64,000 nt of DNA from JACKOB01 sp024234575. GTDB lineage: Bacteria; Pseudomonadota; Gammaproteobacteria; Pseudomonadales; Oleiphilaceae. Positions 25,925-34,769 of the stretch are shown in pieces (within the stretch, counting starts at the first letter, position 1; every line of letters begins with the position of its first letter). Made by a program: the position numbers and the translations under genes. The stretch lies in the NCBI GenBank assembly GCA_051208035.1, contig JBPJFZ010000013.1, forward strand, positions 59,770-123,769, given 5' to 3'. The notes under the pieces are model-generated. The model made no database searches and was not told the DNA's origin. It was given only the letters and a program-made list of their open reading frames with translations.

Positions 25925-26800
25925 TTAGGGCGTGAGCGGAACATTATTCAGCGCATCGCGTTTGGCAATCAGGTGTTCTATCACCAGGCGCTTGTCAGCA
26001 TTTTGAAACATCGGCATACCGTTTGAGGCAATTGACCAGATACCACTAACTGTGGCGATGGATATGCCTTCTTCATCAAGATTTCTTAGTGCCTCTTCGA
26101 GATAGCTGACGGTCACTTCGTGAGGGTGGCCAATGGCTATAGCAAAGCCTTTTTCTCGCGCTCTTTGAATAAGAAGCTGAAACTGTGCATGGACGGCTTC
26201 TCTTTCCTGAACATGATCCAGGAATATATCCCGTGTAAGCGTTGGGATTTGATGACTTTGGGACACCCGTGCGGCGACAGAGTCGGCGATGGTGCGGCTG
26301 TCAACGAAGTACAACGGGTAGCGGAAAAGCTCTTCCATCACCCAGTTCATTTGTTTAGGTTGCTGCGTTAGCAGGCTGCCCATGTGGTTGTTCACCCCTT
26401 GCACATAGGGTATTGAACGTAATGATTCTCGCAGGCTTTCTTTGATTTCATCCTCGGTCATGCTGGCGGTTAATGCGCCTGGGCCAAGAGCTAGCCCTAA
26501 AGTGTTCTCCATTGGTGCATGCAGCATGATTTCCTTGTTGTGGCGGAACGCCTTGCGTGCTAAAGCGGGGGTATGTTTGCGGTGTGGCAGAAATGCCAGA
26601 GTCATTGGGTAGGGCAGATTAATAAGGCGTTCTGCTTGTCGCCAGTGGTTGCCCATATCATCGATGATGATGGCGATAGTCGGCTGCTGATTCTCATCGG
26701 CAGCCGACGTCTTCGGAACCATTGCTAGCGCAGCAATTATCACCAACCACAAGTGTGCGATAGTTTGCTGCCAGGCGCGGCCGAACTGCGAATGCATCAT
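25925..26800 (-). CDS. Divergent polysaccharide deacetylase (YibQ-like)
   Basis: A 291-residue exported protein of the divergent polysaccharide deacetylase family. A signal sequence (about residues 12-33) is followed by IAIIIDDMGNHWRQAERLINLP, LAFLPHRKH and EIMLHAPMEN, the family's Asp and His positions. The substrate is not established; the link with envC and ctpA suggests peptidoglycan or envelope work. The ATG overlaps the ctpA stop by one base (TAATG), so the two are translationally coupled. Confidence 0.9.
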   Translation of the reverse strand: MMHSQFGRAWQQTIAHLWLVIIAALAMVPKTSAADENQQPTIAIIIDDMGNHWRQAERLINLPYPMTLAFLPHRKHTPALARKAFRHNKEIMLHAPMENTLGLALGPGALTASMTEDEIKESLRESLRSIPYVQGVNNHMGSLLTQQPKQMNWVMEELFRYPLYFVDSRTIADSVAARVSQSHQIPTLTRDIFLDHVQEREAVHAQFQLLIQRAREKGFAIAIGHPHEVTVSYLEEALRNLDEEGISIATVSGIWSIASNGMPMFQNADKRLVIEHLIAKRDALNNVPLTP

Positions 26801-28194
26801 TATTCAGCAGTGGATTGCTTTTTATTCTGGTAGATAGAAATACCTTTGATCAGGCTAACGGCTTCTCGCATTTGAAAGTCACGTTCGATTGCATCTTCTG
26901 CTTCAGAGTTGCTTGATTTGTCGTTTTCTTTTACGTTTGGCTGCTTTTCTTCGCTGTTGGACAAATGTCCTGCCAGGTCTGCTTCTTTAAAGAACGGTTG
27001 CGATGACAGCTCGGTGAGCTTTGCTCGCTTAACGACGATATCGGGAACGATACCGAGTGCCTGGATTGACCTTCCCGCCGGAGTGAAATAACGCGCAGTA
27101 GTCAGCTTTAAACCGTAATCTTCATTCAGCGGCATGACCGTTTGCACCGAGCCCTTACCAAAACTGTCGGTGCCCATAATGACGGCACGATGATGATCTT
27201 GCAGAGCGCCGGCAAGGATCTCTGATGCGGATGCAGAGCCGCCGTTGATCAGAACAACAATCGGGACACCGCCCGACTCATCACCGGCTGTGGCGCTAAA
27301 TCTAAGTTGTGAGCTTTTAATTCTGCCTTCGGTGTAGACGATGAGTCCGTCTTCAAGTAGTGAATCGGCAACGTCGACAGCTGCTTGTAATACCCCACCC
27401 GGGTTGTTGCGCAGATCAATGATTAACCCTTTTAATGCGCCATCTTTTTTGATTTTATCCAGCGCTTTAGAGAAATCTTCACCGGTTTTAGCCTGGAATT
27501 GTGTAATGCGGATATAACCAATGCCAGGCTCGATGGTTCTTGACTTAATGCTGGTAACTTTAATCACATCCCGAATGACGTCTATTTCGATCGGACTTCC
27601 CTCTGTGCCACGCACAATTGTTAACACAATTTTGGTGCCCGGCTTTCCGCGCATGGTATTGACTGCATCCTCAAGTGTCATGCCTTTGACTGGCGTATCA
27701 TCCAGTTTGATGATCAGGTCGCCAGACTCAAGCCCAGCTTTCGATGCCGGCGTGTCATCAATCGGCGAAATAACTTTGATAAAGCCATTTTCCATGCCAA
27801 CTTCAATGCCAAGGCCACCGAACTCACCGGAAGTGCTTTCTTGTAGGTCATCAAAAGCAGTGGGCTCAAGGTAAGCTGAGTGAGGGTCGAGGCCAGAAAG
27901 CATGCCTTTAATGGCGTTGTTCAGCAATGTTGAGTCATCAACTTCTTCAACATAGGTTTTTTTGATGCGATCAAAAATCTCGGTAAAACGCCGTAAATCA
28001 TCCAGTGGTAGTTGTGTCGCAGGATCTGGTAATTTAATAACAATTTTTTGCTGCGCGGGATCAGATGTACCGGATTTTGGTGCTGGCTCTGTGGCGCTGG
28101 CTGTGGCCATCATCAGGCTGCCAATCGTAAATGCGAGAGCTGTATGTTTGAACAAAGGGCGGCCTGTTTTTAGTGGGGCAAAAGATGTCATCAA
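26800..28194 (-). CDS. ctpA: Carboxy-terminal processing protease (S41 family)
   Basis: Periplasmic serine protease with a Ser-Lys dyad, 464 residues. An N-terminal signal sequence (about residues 15-35) is followed by an S41 N-terminal block, a PDZ domain (about 115-200, GGLGIEVGMENGF) and the protease core. The core holds Ser322 (GGSASASEILAGA) and Lys347 (DSFGKGSVQTV), 25 residues apart as in Prc/CtpA. In Pseudomonas CtpA degrades peptidoglycan cross-link hydrolases with a TPR adaptor; that partner is not in this window. Part of the gpmI-envC-ctpA-yibQ order. Confidence 0.95.
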   Translation of the reverse strand: MMTSFAPLKTGRPLFKHTALAFTIGSLMMATASATEPAPKSGTSDPAQQKIVIKLPDPATQLPLDDLRRFTEIFDRIKKTYVEEVDDSTLLNNAIKGMLSGLDPHSAYLEPTAFDDLQESTSGEFGGLGIEVGMENGFIKVISPIDDTPASKAGLESGDLIIKLDDTPVKGMTLEDAVNTMRGKPGTKIVLTIVRGTEGSPIEIDVIRDVIKVTSIKSRTIEPGIGYIRITQFQAKTGEDFSKALDKIKKDGALKGLIIDLRNNPGGVLQAAVDVADSLLEDGLIVYTEGRIKSSQLRFSATAGDESGGVPIVVLINGGSASASEILAGALQDHHRAVIMGTDSFGKGSVQTVMPLNEDYGLKLTTARYFTPAGRSIQALGIVPDIVVKRAKLTELSSQPFFKEADLAGHLSNSEEKQPNVKENDKSSNSEAEDAIERDFQMREAVSLIKGISIYQNKKQSTAE

Positions 28195-28433
28195 TGCTGT
28201 TCCTGGCAGTTAGGTGTTGTCTGTCCGTTTTACTGGCTTATCACAGTTATAAGGTAATTTGGGTTTTTATCAAAATGTAGACGTTAAAATCATTCTCGTT
28301 AATTCGATTGGCACCGGTGCCGTCTCTATTTATTCTTTTCTTTATTACAGAACTGAAGGCAGATGTAAATCTTCAAGCCGACAAATATCTGTGACTGCCG
28401 CCAACTAAGGCAAAAATGTTCAATGAACGTGCG

Positions 28434-29708
28434 TTAGTTACGCTTTTGCAGCCAGCGGAGCGGGTTTTGCGGCGCACCATCTTTTCTAATCTCAAAGTAT
28501 AGACTGCTTTCTTGCGCTCCTCCGCTATTTCCTGCACTGGCGATCACTTCCCCTGCTTGAACCCAGTCTCCCGAGTCTTTTTGCAAGGTGTCGTTATGCC
28601 CGTAAAGGCTCATAAAGCCATTGCCATGATCGACGATTATCATCAACCCAAAGCCTCGTAGCCAATCGGAAAAAACAATTTGCCCATGATGAATAGCAAT
28701 AATTGGCTGGCCTTGTGTTGCCTTGATCGTGATGCCGTTCGCGCGCAAAGAACTGTTGCCAATTGTGCCGCGATAAGCGCCAATGACCTTACCCTGAGTC
28801 GGCCAGGGTAATTTGGCTTTCAGGCTATTGAATGGCCTGTCATCTGTGGGAATTTTAATGTCTGCCAAAGCTTTTCGCGTGGTCTCGATGACAGCTTCCA
28901 GTTTTATTCTGTCCTGCTTTAACTGGTCGAGTTGCGAAACCGACTGCCCCATTTCTTTTTCGAGTTTGGCCAGCGTCTCTGCGCGCTTGATTTTCAGTTT
29001 GGCCTGCTCTTTCTGTTTAGTTAGCAGACCGCTTTCGTGTTGTTTGAGGGTTTCATTTTGCTTGGCAATTGCGGCGCTGTTTTTTTGAATTTCGGCGAGT
29101 GAAGCCATATATGTGGCAATTTTTTCTTTTCGGGCATTGTTTACGTAATCCATATAAATAGTAATGCGACTGAAATGATGTGGATCACTGGCGCTTAATA
29201 TTGCTTTGGCTGCCGGAGTTGTGCCCATGCGGTGCGCTGCTTGAATTTGTTTAATTACCTGAGCTTTCTGATCTTCTGAGGCTAGCTTAATTGCTTCAGA
29301 TTGGCTCTCGAGTTCTGCAATGTGCTCTTTGGTTTGTTGCTGCTGTTTTTTTAGCTCTACCATTTCTTTGCTGAGGCGTGACAGATCCAATTCGCTTTGT
29401 TTAAGCTGTTTTTCAAGGTCATTTTTACGGCTCTCGGCTCCTTTTATCCAGTCGGTCAGGCGGCCGATGGCGTTACTGAGTTCAGTCAGGCGAGACTCTG
29501 ATGCTTCTGGCTCATTTGCAGCGGCTGCTGGCGAGGTGAGAGCATTCACCACGAGGATCAGCGCAAAGCATGTACGGTAAAATACCTTTACGGCACGCTG
29601 ATGGACAAAACAAAAGCGATACGCACACACGTCATCGATTCTGGATAACGTAGATCGGGTTGTCGATGAGTTGGGCCTATAGGGAGTAGTATTTGGTGAC
29701 TCGTACAC
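28434..29708 (-). CDS. envC: Murein hydrolase activator EnvC
   Basis: Periplasmic activator of amidases at the division site, recruited by FtsEX. A hydrophobic signal segment (FALILVVNALTSPAAAA, about residues 48-64) is followed by a long coiled coil (about 70-290) and a C-terminal LytM domain. The LytM zinc ligands are degenerate (RANGITIKAT where active enzymes have an HxxxD motif), which fits an activator, not a hydrolase. The GTG at 29708 is the first start after the frame opens; a GTG at 29630 would give a shorter, more usual signal peptide, so the start is unsettled. Confidence 0.9.
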   Translation of the reverse strand: MYESPNTTPYRPNSSTTRSTLSRIDDVCAYRFCFVHQRAVKVFYRTCFALILVVNALTSPAAAANEPEASESRLTELSNAIGRLTDWIKGAESRKNDLEKQLKQSELDLSRLSKEMVELKKQQQQTKEHIAELESQSEAIKLASEDQKAQVIKQIQAAHRMGTTPAAKAILSASDPHHFSRITIYMDYVNNARKEKIATYMASLAEIQKNSAAIAKQNETLKQHESGLLTKQKEQAKLKIKRAETLAKLEKEMGQSVSQLDQLKQDRIKLEAVIETTRKALADIKIPTDDRPFNSLKAKLPWPTQGKVIGAYRGTIGNSSLRANGITIKATQGQPIIAIHHGQIVFSDWLRGFGLMIIVDHGNGFMSLYGHNDTLQKDSGDWVQAGEVIASAGNSGGAQESSLYFEIRKDGAPQNPLRWLQKRN

Positions 29709-29802
29709 TGATGTCTGCTATGTCGAATGTTTGACGTTGCTGGACGGATCCAGAAAGTTGGTGACAAGAATAGCACAGCTTGCCGGCAAAGAACGGGTTC
29801 CC

Positions 29803-29836
29803 CTTTAATGCTAGAAAATTATTTCTAGCATTAAAG
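29803..29836. repeat. Perfect 15-bp inverted repeat between gpmI and envC
   Basis: CTTTAATGCTAGAAA and its exact complement are separated by ATTA. It lies just after the gpmI stop, so it may act as a weak terminator or RNA-stability element, but it is A/T-rich and no U tract follows on the minus strand. Confidence 0.7.
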
Positions 29837-29849
29837 AGGAGGGGTGACA

Positions 29850-31388
29850 TTACGCTATCAGCGATGTGCCTGTCATCTCGGCTGGCTTTTCGAGTTGCAT
29901 GAGATCAAGCAGTGATGGTGCAACATCGCTCAGTTGCCCATTGGCTCTTAAACTCAATGGTTTTGCGCCTAAATAAACCAGAGGTACCGGCAGGGTGGTG
30001 TGAGCCGTGTGCGGCTGGCCCGATTCCGGATCAGACATCTGTTCAACGTTGCCATGGTCTGCGGTAATCAACGCCTGCCCGTCTACTTCTGTCAGTGCTT
30101 GCGCCACGCGACTCAGGCAGGTGTCCAGGCACTCTGCGGCTTTAATTGCCGCATCAAATTTACCCGTATGCCCAACCATATCGCCATTGGCGTAATTGCA
30201 AACTACCAGGTCGAATTCACCACTCTTGATGGCTGCCACCAACTTATCAGTCACTTCCGGGGCACTCATTTCTGGCTGTAAATCGTATGTTGCGACCTGT
30301 GGTGAAGGGATAAGCTCGCGGGTCTCACCGACAAACAATTCTTCTCTGCCGCCACTGAAGAAAAACGTGACATGAGCATACTTCTCTGTCTCGGCAATGC
30401 GTAATTGCGTTTTACCCAGTTTTTCCATGTATTCACCCAGGCTGTTGCTGAGTGTTTCTGGTGGGTAGGCGCAAGGCGCATCAATGTCTGCGGCGTATTC
30501 GGTCAGGGTAACAAAGTTTACTTTTGGAGCGGCTTTTTTCGTAAACTCTGCAAACCCGGTTTCAACGAAGGCGCGAGTTAACTCCCGGGCACGATCCGAG
30601 CGGAAGTTCATGAAAAGAACGCTGTCGCCATCTTCAATTTTTACCGAAGCTGCTTCATCGCCTTGTACCACTGTAGCTTTTACAAACTCATCGTCTTCGC
30701 CGCGTTCGTAAGCTGCTGCCAATGCCTCCTGCGGTGTTGCGCAGACGAAATCACCCTCCGCCAGCGTGAGCAGGTTGTAGGCTTTTTCAACACGGTCCCA
30801 GCGGTTGTCACGATCCATCGCATAGTATCTGCCGATAATCGAGGCAATGTGACCAACACCCAGTGCGGTAAGCTTTGCCGTTATTTTGTCAATAGAAGGC
30901 AGAGCGCTGCGGGGGGGCATATCTCGCCCATCAAGAAAGGCGTGTACGTAAACTTTTTTAGCACCTTTGGCGGCGGCTAACTCAATGGCGGCGACAATGT
31001 GGTCTTCATGGCTGTGCACACCGCCTGGTGATAACAAACCTAAAATATGTACGGCTTTGTTAGCGGTAACGGCCTTGTTAATGGCTTCCAGCAGGGCTGC
31101 TTTCTGGTTGAAGTCGCCGGTTTGAATGTCTTTGGTGATGCGGGTGAAGTTTTGATAGACGATTCGCCCGGCGCCGAGGTTCATATGGCCAACCTCTGAA
31201 TTCCCCATCTGTCCTTCTGGCAGTCCTACTGCCATGCCTGAGGTATTGATAAGCGTGTGTGGCTGATGTTGCCAGATTGAGTCCCAGAAAGGCGTTTTGG
31301 CGTGATAAATGGCATTATTATCAGCGGACTCACTATAGCCCCATCCATCCAGAATAATGAGAGCAGTTGTTCTACGTTTTTCAGTCAT
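29850..31388 (-). CDS. gpmI: 2,3-bisphosphoglycerate-independent phosphoglycerate mutase
   Basis: Glycolytic interconversion of 3- and 2-phosphoglycerate with two manganese ions. The 512-residue length is normal. The metal-binding start LIILDGWGYSE, the phospho-acceptor Ser64 in QMGNSEVGHMN, and the phosphatase-domain motifs HSHEDH, DGRDMPPRSA, NFRSDRARE, NYANGDMVGHTG and ITADHGNVEQM are all visible. It is upstream of envC in the same direction, as in Pseudomonas. Confidence 0.97.
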   Translation of the reverse strand: MTEKRRTTALIILDGWGYSESADNNAIYHAKTPFWDSIWQHQPHTLINTSGMAVGLPEGQMGNSEVGHMNLGAGRIVYQNFTRITKDIQTGDFNQKAALLEAINKAVTANKAVHILGLLSPGGVHSHEDHIVAAIELAAAKGAKKVYVHAFLDGRDMPPRSALPSIDKITAKLTALGVGHIASIIGRYYAMDRDNRWDRVEKAYNLLTLAEGDFVCATPQEALAAAYERGEDDEFVKATVVQGDEAASVKIEDGDSVLFMNFRSDRARELTRAFVETGFAEFTKKAAPKVNFVTLTEYAADIDAPCAYPPETLSNSLGEYMEKLGKTQLRIAETEKYAHVTFFFSGGREELFVGETRELIPSPQVATYDLQPEMSAPEVTDKLVAAIKSGEFDLVVCNYANGDMVGHTGKFDAAIKAAECLDTCLSRVAQALTEVDGQALITADHGNVEQMSDPESGQPHTAHTTLPVPLVYLGAKPLSLRANGQLSDVAPSLLDLMQLEKPAEMTGTSLIA

Positions 31389-31550
31389 AGGAACTCAACA
31401 AGTTGTCAGGTAAAAACAGGCCCTTGTCCCAGCCCGGCATTTGACAGACGATTTATAGCCGATTGGCAGGGCTGGTTAGAAGCATTTGGTGGGCGGTATT
31501 TTACCGTTTTTTTGCAGTGATTGTCATTGTTGAAAGCACAGAAGACCTTG

Positions 31551-31585
31551 CCTGATCAACCCTGGTATTGCAATAGTTGATCAGG
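31551..31585. repeat. Perfect 10-bp inverted repeat upstream of gpmI
   Basis: CCTGATCAAC (31551-31560) and GTTGATCAGG (31576-31585) flank a 15-bp centre; a partial outer AAGACC/GGTCTT pairing surrounds them. It lies 26 bp after the stop of the Mpo1-like gene and 163 bp before gpmI on the minus strand. It could end that transcript or be an operator. Confidence 0.6.
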
Positions 31586-31611
31586 TCTTGGCATAGGAGC
31601 AGATGATTAAG

Positions 31612-32145
31612 TTAGAGGCCAGAGGCCTGCAATGATTTATCTTTAATACGCGTTGGACCCGCAGATTTTATAATCTCAGCTTCGACTTCTTTGCGCAGGC
31701 CAAGCATAAAACCAAACTCGGCCAGTACGAAAAGAGGGCCAATTACCAGTCCAACCAGATCATCAACAAAGGCAGGCTTTTTCCCTTCGTAATAATGCCC
31801 GATAAACTGAATAATCCAGCCAACTACAAATAAACCGATCCCCCATGTGAGCCAGCCAGCAGTTGACATCAGGGCAATCGGTTTTGCACCGACCAGACCC
31901 GCTAACAATATAATCCCCATCGCTATGCCAAAGCGCATATCCAGCTTGAGGTAAAACACAGTGGTTAACATAGTGACAATAAGAGCCGGTGTCATAGGTA
32001 AGCCGAACAGGTCGAAAGCCGGTCTTGATAGCAGAATGATGACCGCGAAAACAATCATCGGAATACCCACAAAATGTGTGGCAATGTTCCTTTTATCCCG
32101 ATGATATGCGGCATATTGACTAAGGTGTTGGTTAAGGGTTTTCAT
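31612..32145 (-). CDS. Mpo1-like (DUF962) membrane protein
   Basis: A 177-residue polytopic membrane protein with about four spans. Yeast Mpo1 in this family is a 2-hydroxy fatty acid dioxygenase. Conserved His-containing motifs are visible: YHRDKRNIATHFVGIPM (residues 14-30) and QFIGHYYEGKKPAFVDDL (about 113-130). The bacterial substrate is unknown. GGAGG precedes the ATG by 5 bases. Confidence 0.85.
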   Translation of the reverse strand: MKTLNQHLSQYAAYHRDKRNIATHFVGIPMIVFAVIILLSRPAFDLFGLPMTPALIVTMLTTVFYLKLDMRFGIAMGIILLAGLVGAKPIALMSTAGWLTWGIGLFVVGWIIQFIGHYYEGKKPAFVDDLVGLVIGPLFVLAEFGFMLGLRKEVEAEIIKSAGPTRIKDKSLQASGL

Positions 32146-32274
32146 AGGTTCCTCCAGTAAGTGGCGTCACTATAAAGGAGTGCGGAACAGTCGTCTGTCG
32201 TGAAGCCGACAGTTTTTGCTTAATTTTGCTCAAACAGCGTTTGCATCAATCTTGATTGCAGAAAAGTGCTGCCT

Positions 32275-32976
32275 TTATTGGTAGGCATAGATCCGCAGGG
32301 CCGCTTGGTCGAGAATGCATATTTTGCTGCGCTGCAGTGAGATCAGCCCTTGCTGTTCGAGGTCTCTTAGAATCTGGTTAGTTGTTTGTCTGGATATCCC
32401 AAGCATTAATCCTAATACCTCCTGGGGAAGAAGCAGAGTTTTTTGCTTATGGATATCAGGAGCCGCTTTGCTATCATTTGCAGCGGCAAGAATCAGCAAG
32501 CGTCTGGCTAGTCTTAGAGGTGCTGGTAGCAGGGCAATATCTTCAATAGCCTGAAACGCCATGCGCAACTTAAAGGTCAGTAGCTGCCCTAGTGGACGCC
32601 AGTAAGCCGGTTGTTCGTCTAAAAGATTGATGAGTGTGTTTTGCGGGATCCGCCATAAAACCGAATCGACTTCTGCCACTGCATCATGGGTACGCGCATT
32701 GCCATCAAAAAGAGCAATTTCACCAAACCATTGAGCGGGCTCTATCAACGTTAAAATGGCTTCTTTGCCGTTGCTGGCGACCCCTGTGACTCTCACGCAA
32801 CCATCCAGAACGGCATAGATACCACAGGGGGAATCACCTCGGGCGAACAGTTTTTGGCCGCATAACAAGGGCGTTTTTTTTCCGGCTGCCAGCAACATAC
32901 TTTGCATTTCTTCAGGAAGGTTACTAAACCAGGCTCCCGTTTTTAAAATGTTTGCGATGTCGTTCTGTGTTTGCAT
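32275..32976 (-). CDS. Crp/Fnr-family transcriptional regulator
   Basis: A 233-residue regulator. A cyclic-nucleotide-binding-like beta-barrel occupies about residues 20-120 (GDSPCGIYAVLDGCVRV, QWFGEIALFDG). A dimer helix and a C-terminal winged helix-turn-helix follow (VLGLMLGISRQTTNQILRDL, about 185-205). No N-terminal Cys cluster of the Fnr type is seen, so oxygen sensing by Fe-S is unlikely. The arginine in the phosphate-binding cassette reads ARTHDA, so the ligand cannot be named. Monocistronic. Confidence 0.88.
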   Translation of the reverse strand: MQTQNDIANILKTGAWFSNLPEEMQSMLLAAGKKTPLLCGQKLFARGDSPCGIYAVLDGCVRVTGVASNGKEAILTLIEPAQWFGEIALFDGNARTHDAVAEVDSVLWRIPQNTLINLLDEQPAYWRPLGQLLTFKLRMAFQAIEDIALLPAPLRLARRLLILAAANDSKAAPDIHKQKTLLLPQEVLGLMLGISRQTTNQILRDLEQQGLISLQRSKICILDQAALRIYAYQ

Positions 32977-33149
32977 ATAAAGCGGTATCTAAATGAAAAA
33001 TTGGGTTGAGATCAAAGCCTAGTCTAGTCGAGTATGGTTGTGACGGGAATGTGGTCTTTTGGGTGTCCTTCTGTCTGATTGCAGTCTGCCGCTTCTGTTA
33101 GGGTCAGTCGCTGTGTATAATGGCGGCGTTTTTATTGATGGGTAGTAAA

Positions 33150-33566
33150 ATGGATAGGTTTTTAGAGTTCATCGTAAATCATTGGATTCTTTCCGGAACA
33201 TTTGCGGCATTATTAGTTGCATTGTTTATTCTGGAAAGAGCGCGATCTGGTCAGTTGTTGTCGCCGCAAATGCTCACTTTGCTGCTCAACCGTGAGACCG
33301 GTGTGGTGGTTGATATTCGCGAGAAAAAAGAGTTTTCAGAAGGCCATATTAAAGGCTCGGTACATATTCCCCTGGCATCGCTTAAAGAGCGTGTTAAGGA
33401 TCTGGAAAAGTACAAAGACAAGCAAATTATTCTCGTTGACAAAATGGGCCAGCATTCAGCAACGGCGGCAAAGTTGTTACGCGAGGCCGGCATTGAAAAC
33501 ATTGCACGCTTGCAGGGTGGTATTGCCGAATGGCGTAACGGTAGTCTGCCAGTTTCTAAAAAATAA
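33150..33566 (+). CDS. Membrane-anchored rhodanese-like protein lacking the active-site Cys
   Basis: A YibN-type protein with an N-terminal span (about residues 10-28) and one rhodanese domain (VVVDIREKKEFSEGHIKGSVHIP). The active-site loop, normally Cys-containing, reads LVDKMGQHS, and the 138-residue protein has no Cys at all, so it cannot be a sulfurtransferase by the usual route. The ATG at 33150 is preferred over an upstream ATG at 33120 for its spacing from GGG and for the family N-terminus. It is followed by grxC 20 bp downstream, a conserved order with secB. Confidence 0.87.
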   Translation: MDRFLEFIVNHWILSGTFAALLVALFILERARSGQLLSPQMLTLLLNRETGVVVDIREKKEFSEGHIKGSVHIPLASLKERVKDLEKYKDKQIILVDKMGQHSATAAKLLREAGIENIARLQGGIAEWRNGSLPVSKK

Positions 33567-33586
33567 TTCGCAAAGGGGCGTTGAGT

Positions 33587-33847
33587 ATGTCTGCGCATGA
33601 TGTTGTTATTTACACCACCCGTATTTGCCCCTATTGCGTGGCAGCCAAGCGGCTGTTCGATAGTAAAAAAGTGTCTTATAAAGAAATTCGTGTTGATACA
33701 GATGCCGACTTGCGTCAGGAAATGATGCGTAAGTCGGGACGTCAGACGGTGCCACAAATATGGATTGGTGACACACATGTGGGTGGGTGTGACGATTTAA
33801 TGGCTCTGGAACGAGCGAAAAAGCTTGATGGGATGTTGGGTATTTAG
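33587..33847 (+). CDS. grxC: Glutaredoxin 3
   Basis: Glutathione-dependent thiol oxidoreductase of the cytoplasm, 86 residues. The CPYC active site is in IYTTRICPYCVAAKRLF and the glutathione-binding TVPQIWIG and GGCDDLMAL motifs follow. The ATG at 33587 follows AAAGGGG; a TTG six bases upstream is less likely. It belongs to the rhodanese-grxC-secB block. Confidence 0.96.
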   Translation: MSAHDVVIYTTRICPYCVAAKRLFDSKKVSYKEIRVDTDADLRQEMMRKSGRQTVPQIWIGDTHVGGCDDLMALERAKKLDGMLGI

Positions 33848-34229
33848 AGCTCTCCCCAAAAAAATCCCACTTGTTTTTCAAGGCCTGACCTCGTACTTTT
33901 TAATGATCTGGGCTACGTTTAACATCTATTACAATTTCTCGGCATGCTATCGCCACCAGGCTTAGACAGAGAGTCCAGGTTCCTGCTAGTATTATCCACT
34001 TTCATTGGCGTTATCCGGTCTCCCAGAAGGCGACAGCCATCTGCAGGTGTAGGTTTATCCTTACCTTAAGGAGGTTCTGGCTGGTGTCGTGCAGTCAGCG
34101 TCGTGTTTATTTTGTTATGTCGTGTGTTGTGTACATCGGTTTATACCTATGAGCTGAAGTGTCATCTTCACACGAGTTTATTGAAATTAATCTCCCTGTG
34201 AGGGAGCACAGCTAAATAGGAAGAATAAA
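33848..34229. other. grxC-secB intergenic region
   Basis: A 382-bp gap. It contains a perfect 6-bp hairpin (CTCCCT-GTG-AGGGAG, 34192-34206) in the probable secB leader, 24 bases before the ATG, and otherwise no gene or RNA I can support. The region should hold the secB promoter; I see no near-consensus one. Confidence 0.5.
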
Positions 34230-34706
34230 ATGGCAGAAAATCAAGCAGGTGATCAACAGCAGGCGCAGCCGCAATTCGCGTTGCAGAGAATTTATGTTAA
34301 AGATATCTCCTTCGAGTCACCTAATGCGCCGACTATTTTTCAAGGCGAATGGAAGCCTCAGGTAAATCTCGACCTGAACACTAACAGCTCGAAAGTTAGT
34401 GACAACCAGTATGAAGTTGTTGTTTCTCTCACGGTGACAGCTAAGGTTGGCGATAAAACAGCGTTTATCGTTGAAATTCAGCAGGCAGGTATTTTTCTGC
34501 TTAGCGGTATCGAAGGTGCGCAATTGGGCCAGACTTTGGGTGCATTCTGCCCGAATATCCTGTTCCCATATGCCCGTGAAGCAATTGACAGCCTGATCAG
34601 CCGTGGAAGCTTTCCTGCGTTGATGCTGGCTCCGGTTAACTTCGATGCGATTTATGCAGAAGCCATGCGTCGCAAGCAAGAAGAGAAGCCAGAAGCTGCT
34701 CACTAA
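34230..34706 (+). CDS. secB: Protein-export chaperone SecB
   Basis: Cytoplasmic tetrameric chaperone that keeps preproteins unfolded and hands them to SecA. The 158-residue sequence is typical: FALQRIYVKDISFESPNAP at the start, the acidic/hydrophobic core VVSLTVTAKVGDKTAF, and the C-terminal GAFCPNILFPYAREAI and SFPALMLAPVNFDAIYAEAM. AGGAAG precedes the ATG by 6 bases. Confidence 0.97.
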   Translation: MAENQAGDQQQAQPQFALQRIYVKDISFESPNAPTIFQGEWKPQVNLDLNTNSSKVSDNQYEVVVSLTVTAKVGDKTAFIVEIQQAGIFLLSGIEGAQLGQTLGAFCPNILFPYAREAIDSLISRGSFPALMLAPVNFDAIYAEAMRRKQEEKPEAAH

Positions 34707-34769
34707 TTGTAAGTTTAGTAGTGGTATGCAGTGGATATTCGAGCAATCAGCGATTATCCACTGTGCTTG

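Noticed and set aside
28434..29708. EnvC-like protein as an active LytM endopeptidase
   Set aside because: The zinc-ligand motifs are degenerate, as in EnvC activators.
33944..34069. 41-codon ATG frame in the grxC-secB gap
   Set aside because: No ribosome site and no recognisable protein pattern; kept as non-coding.
34065..34072. Single CCTTAAGG before secB as a third regulator box
   Set aside because: Only one hexamer; the second repeat at 11-bp spacing is missing.
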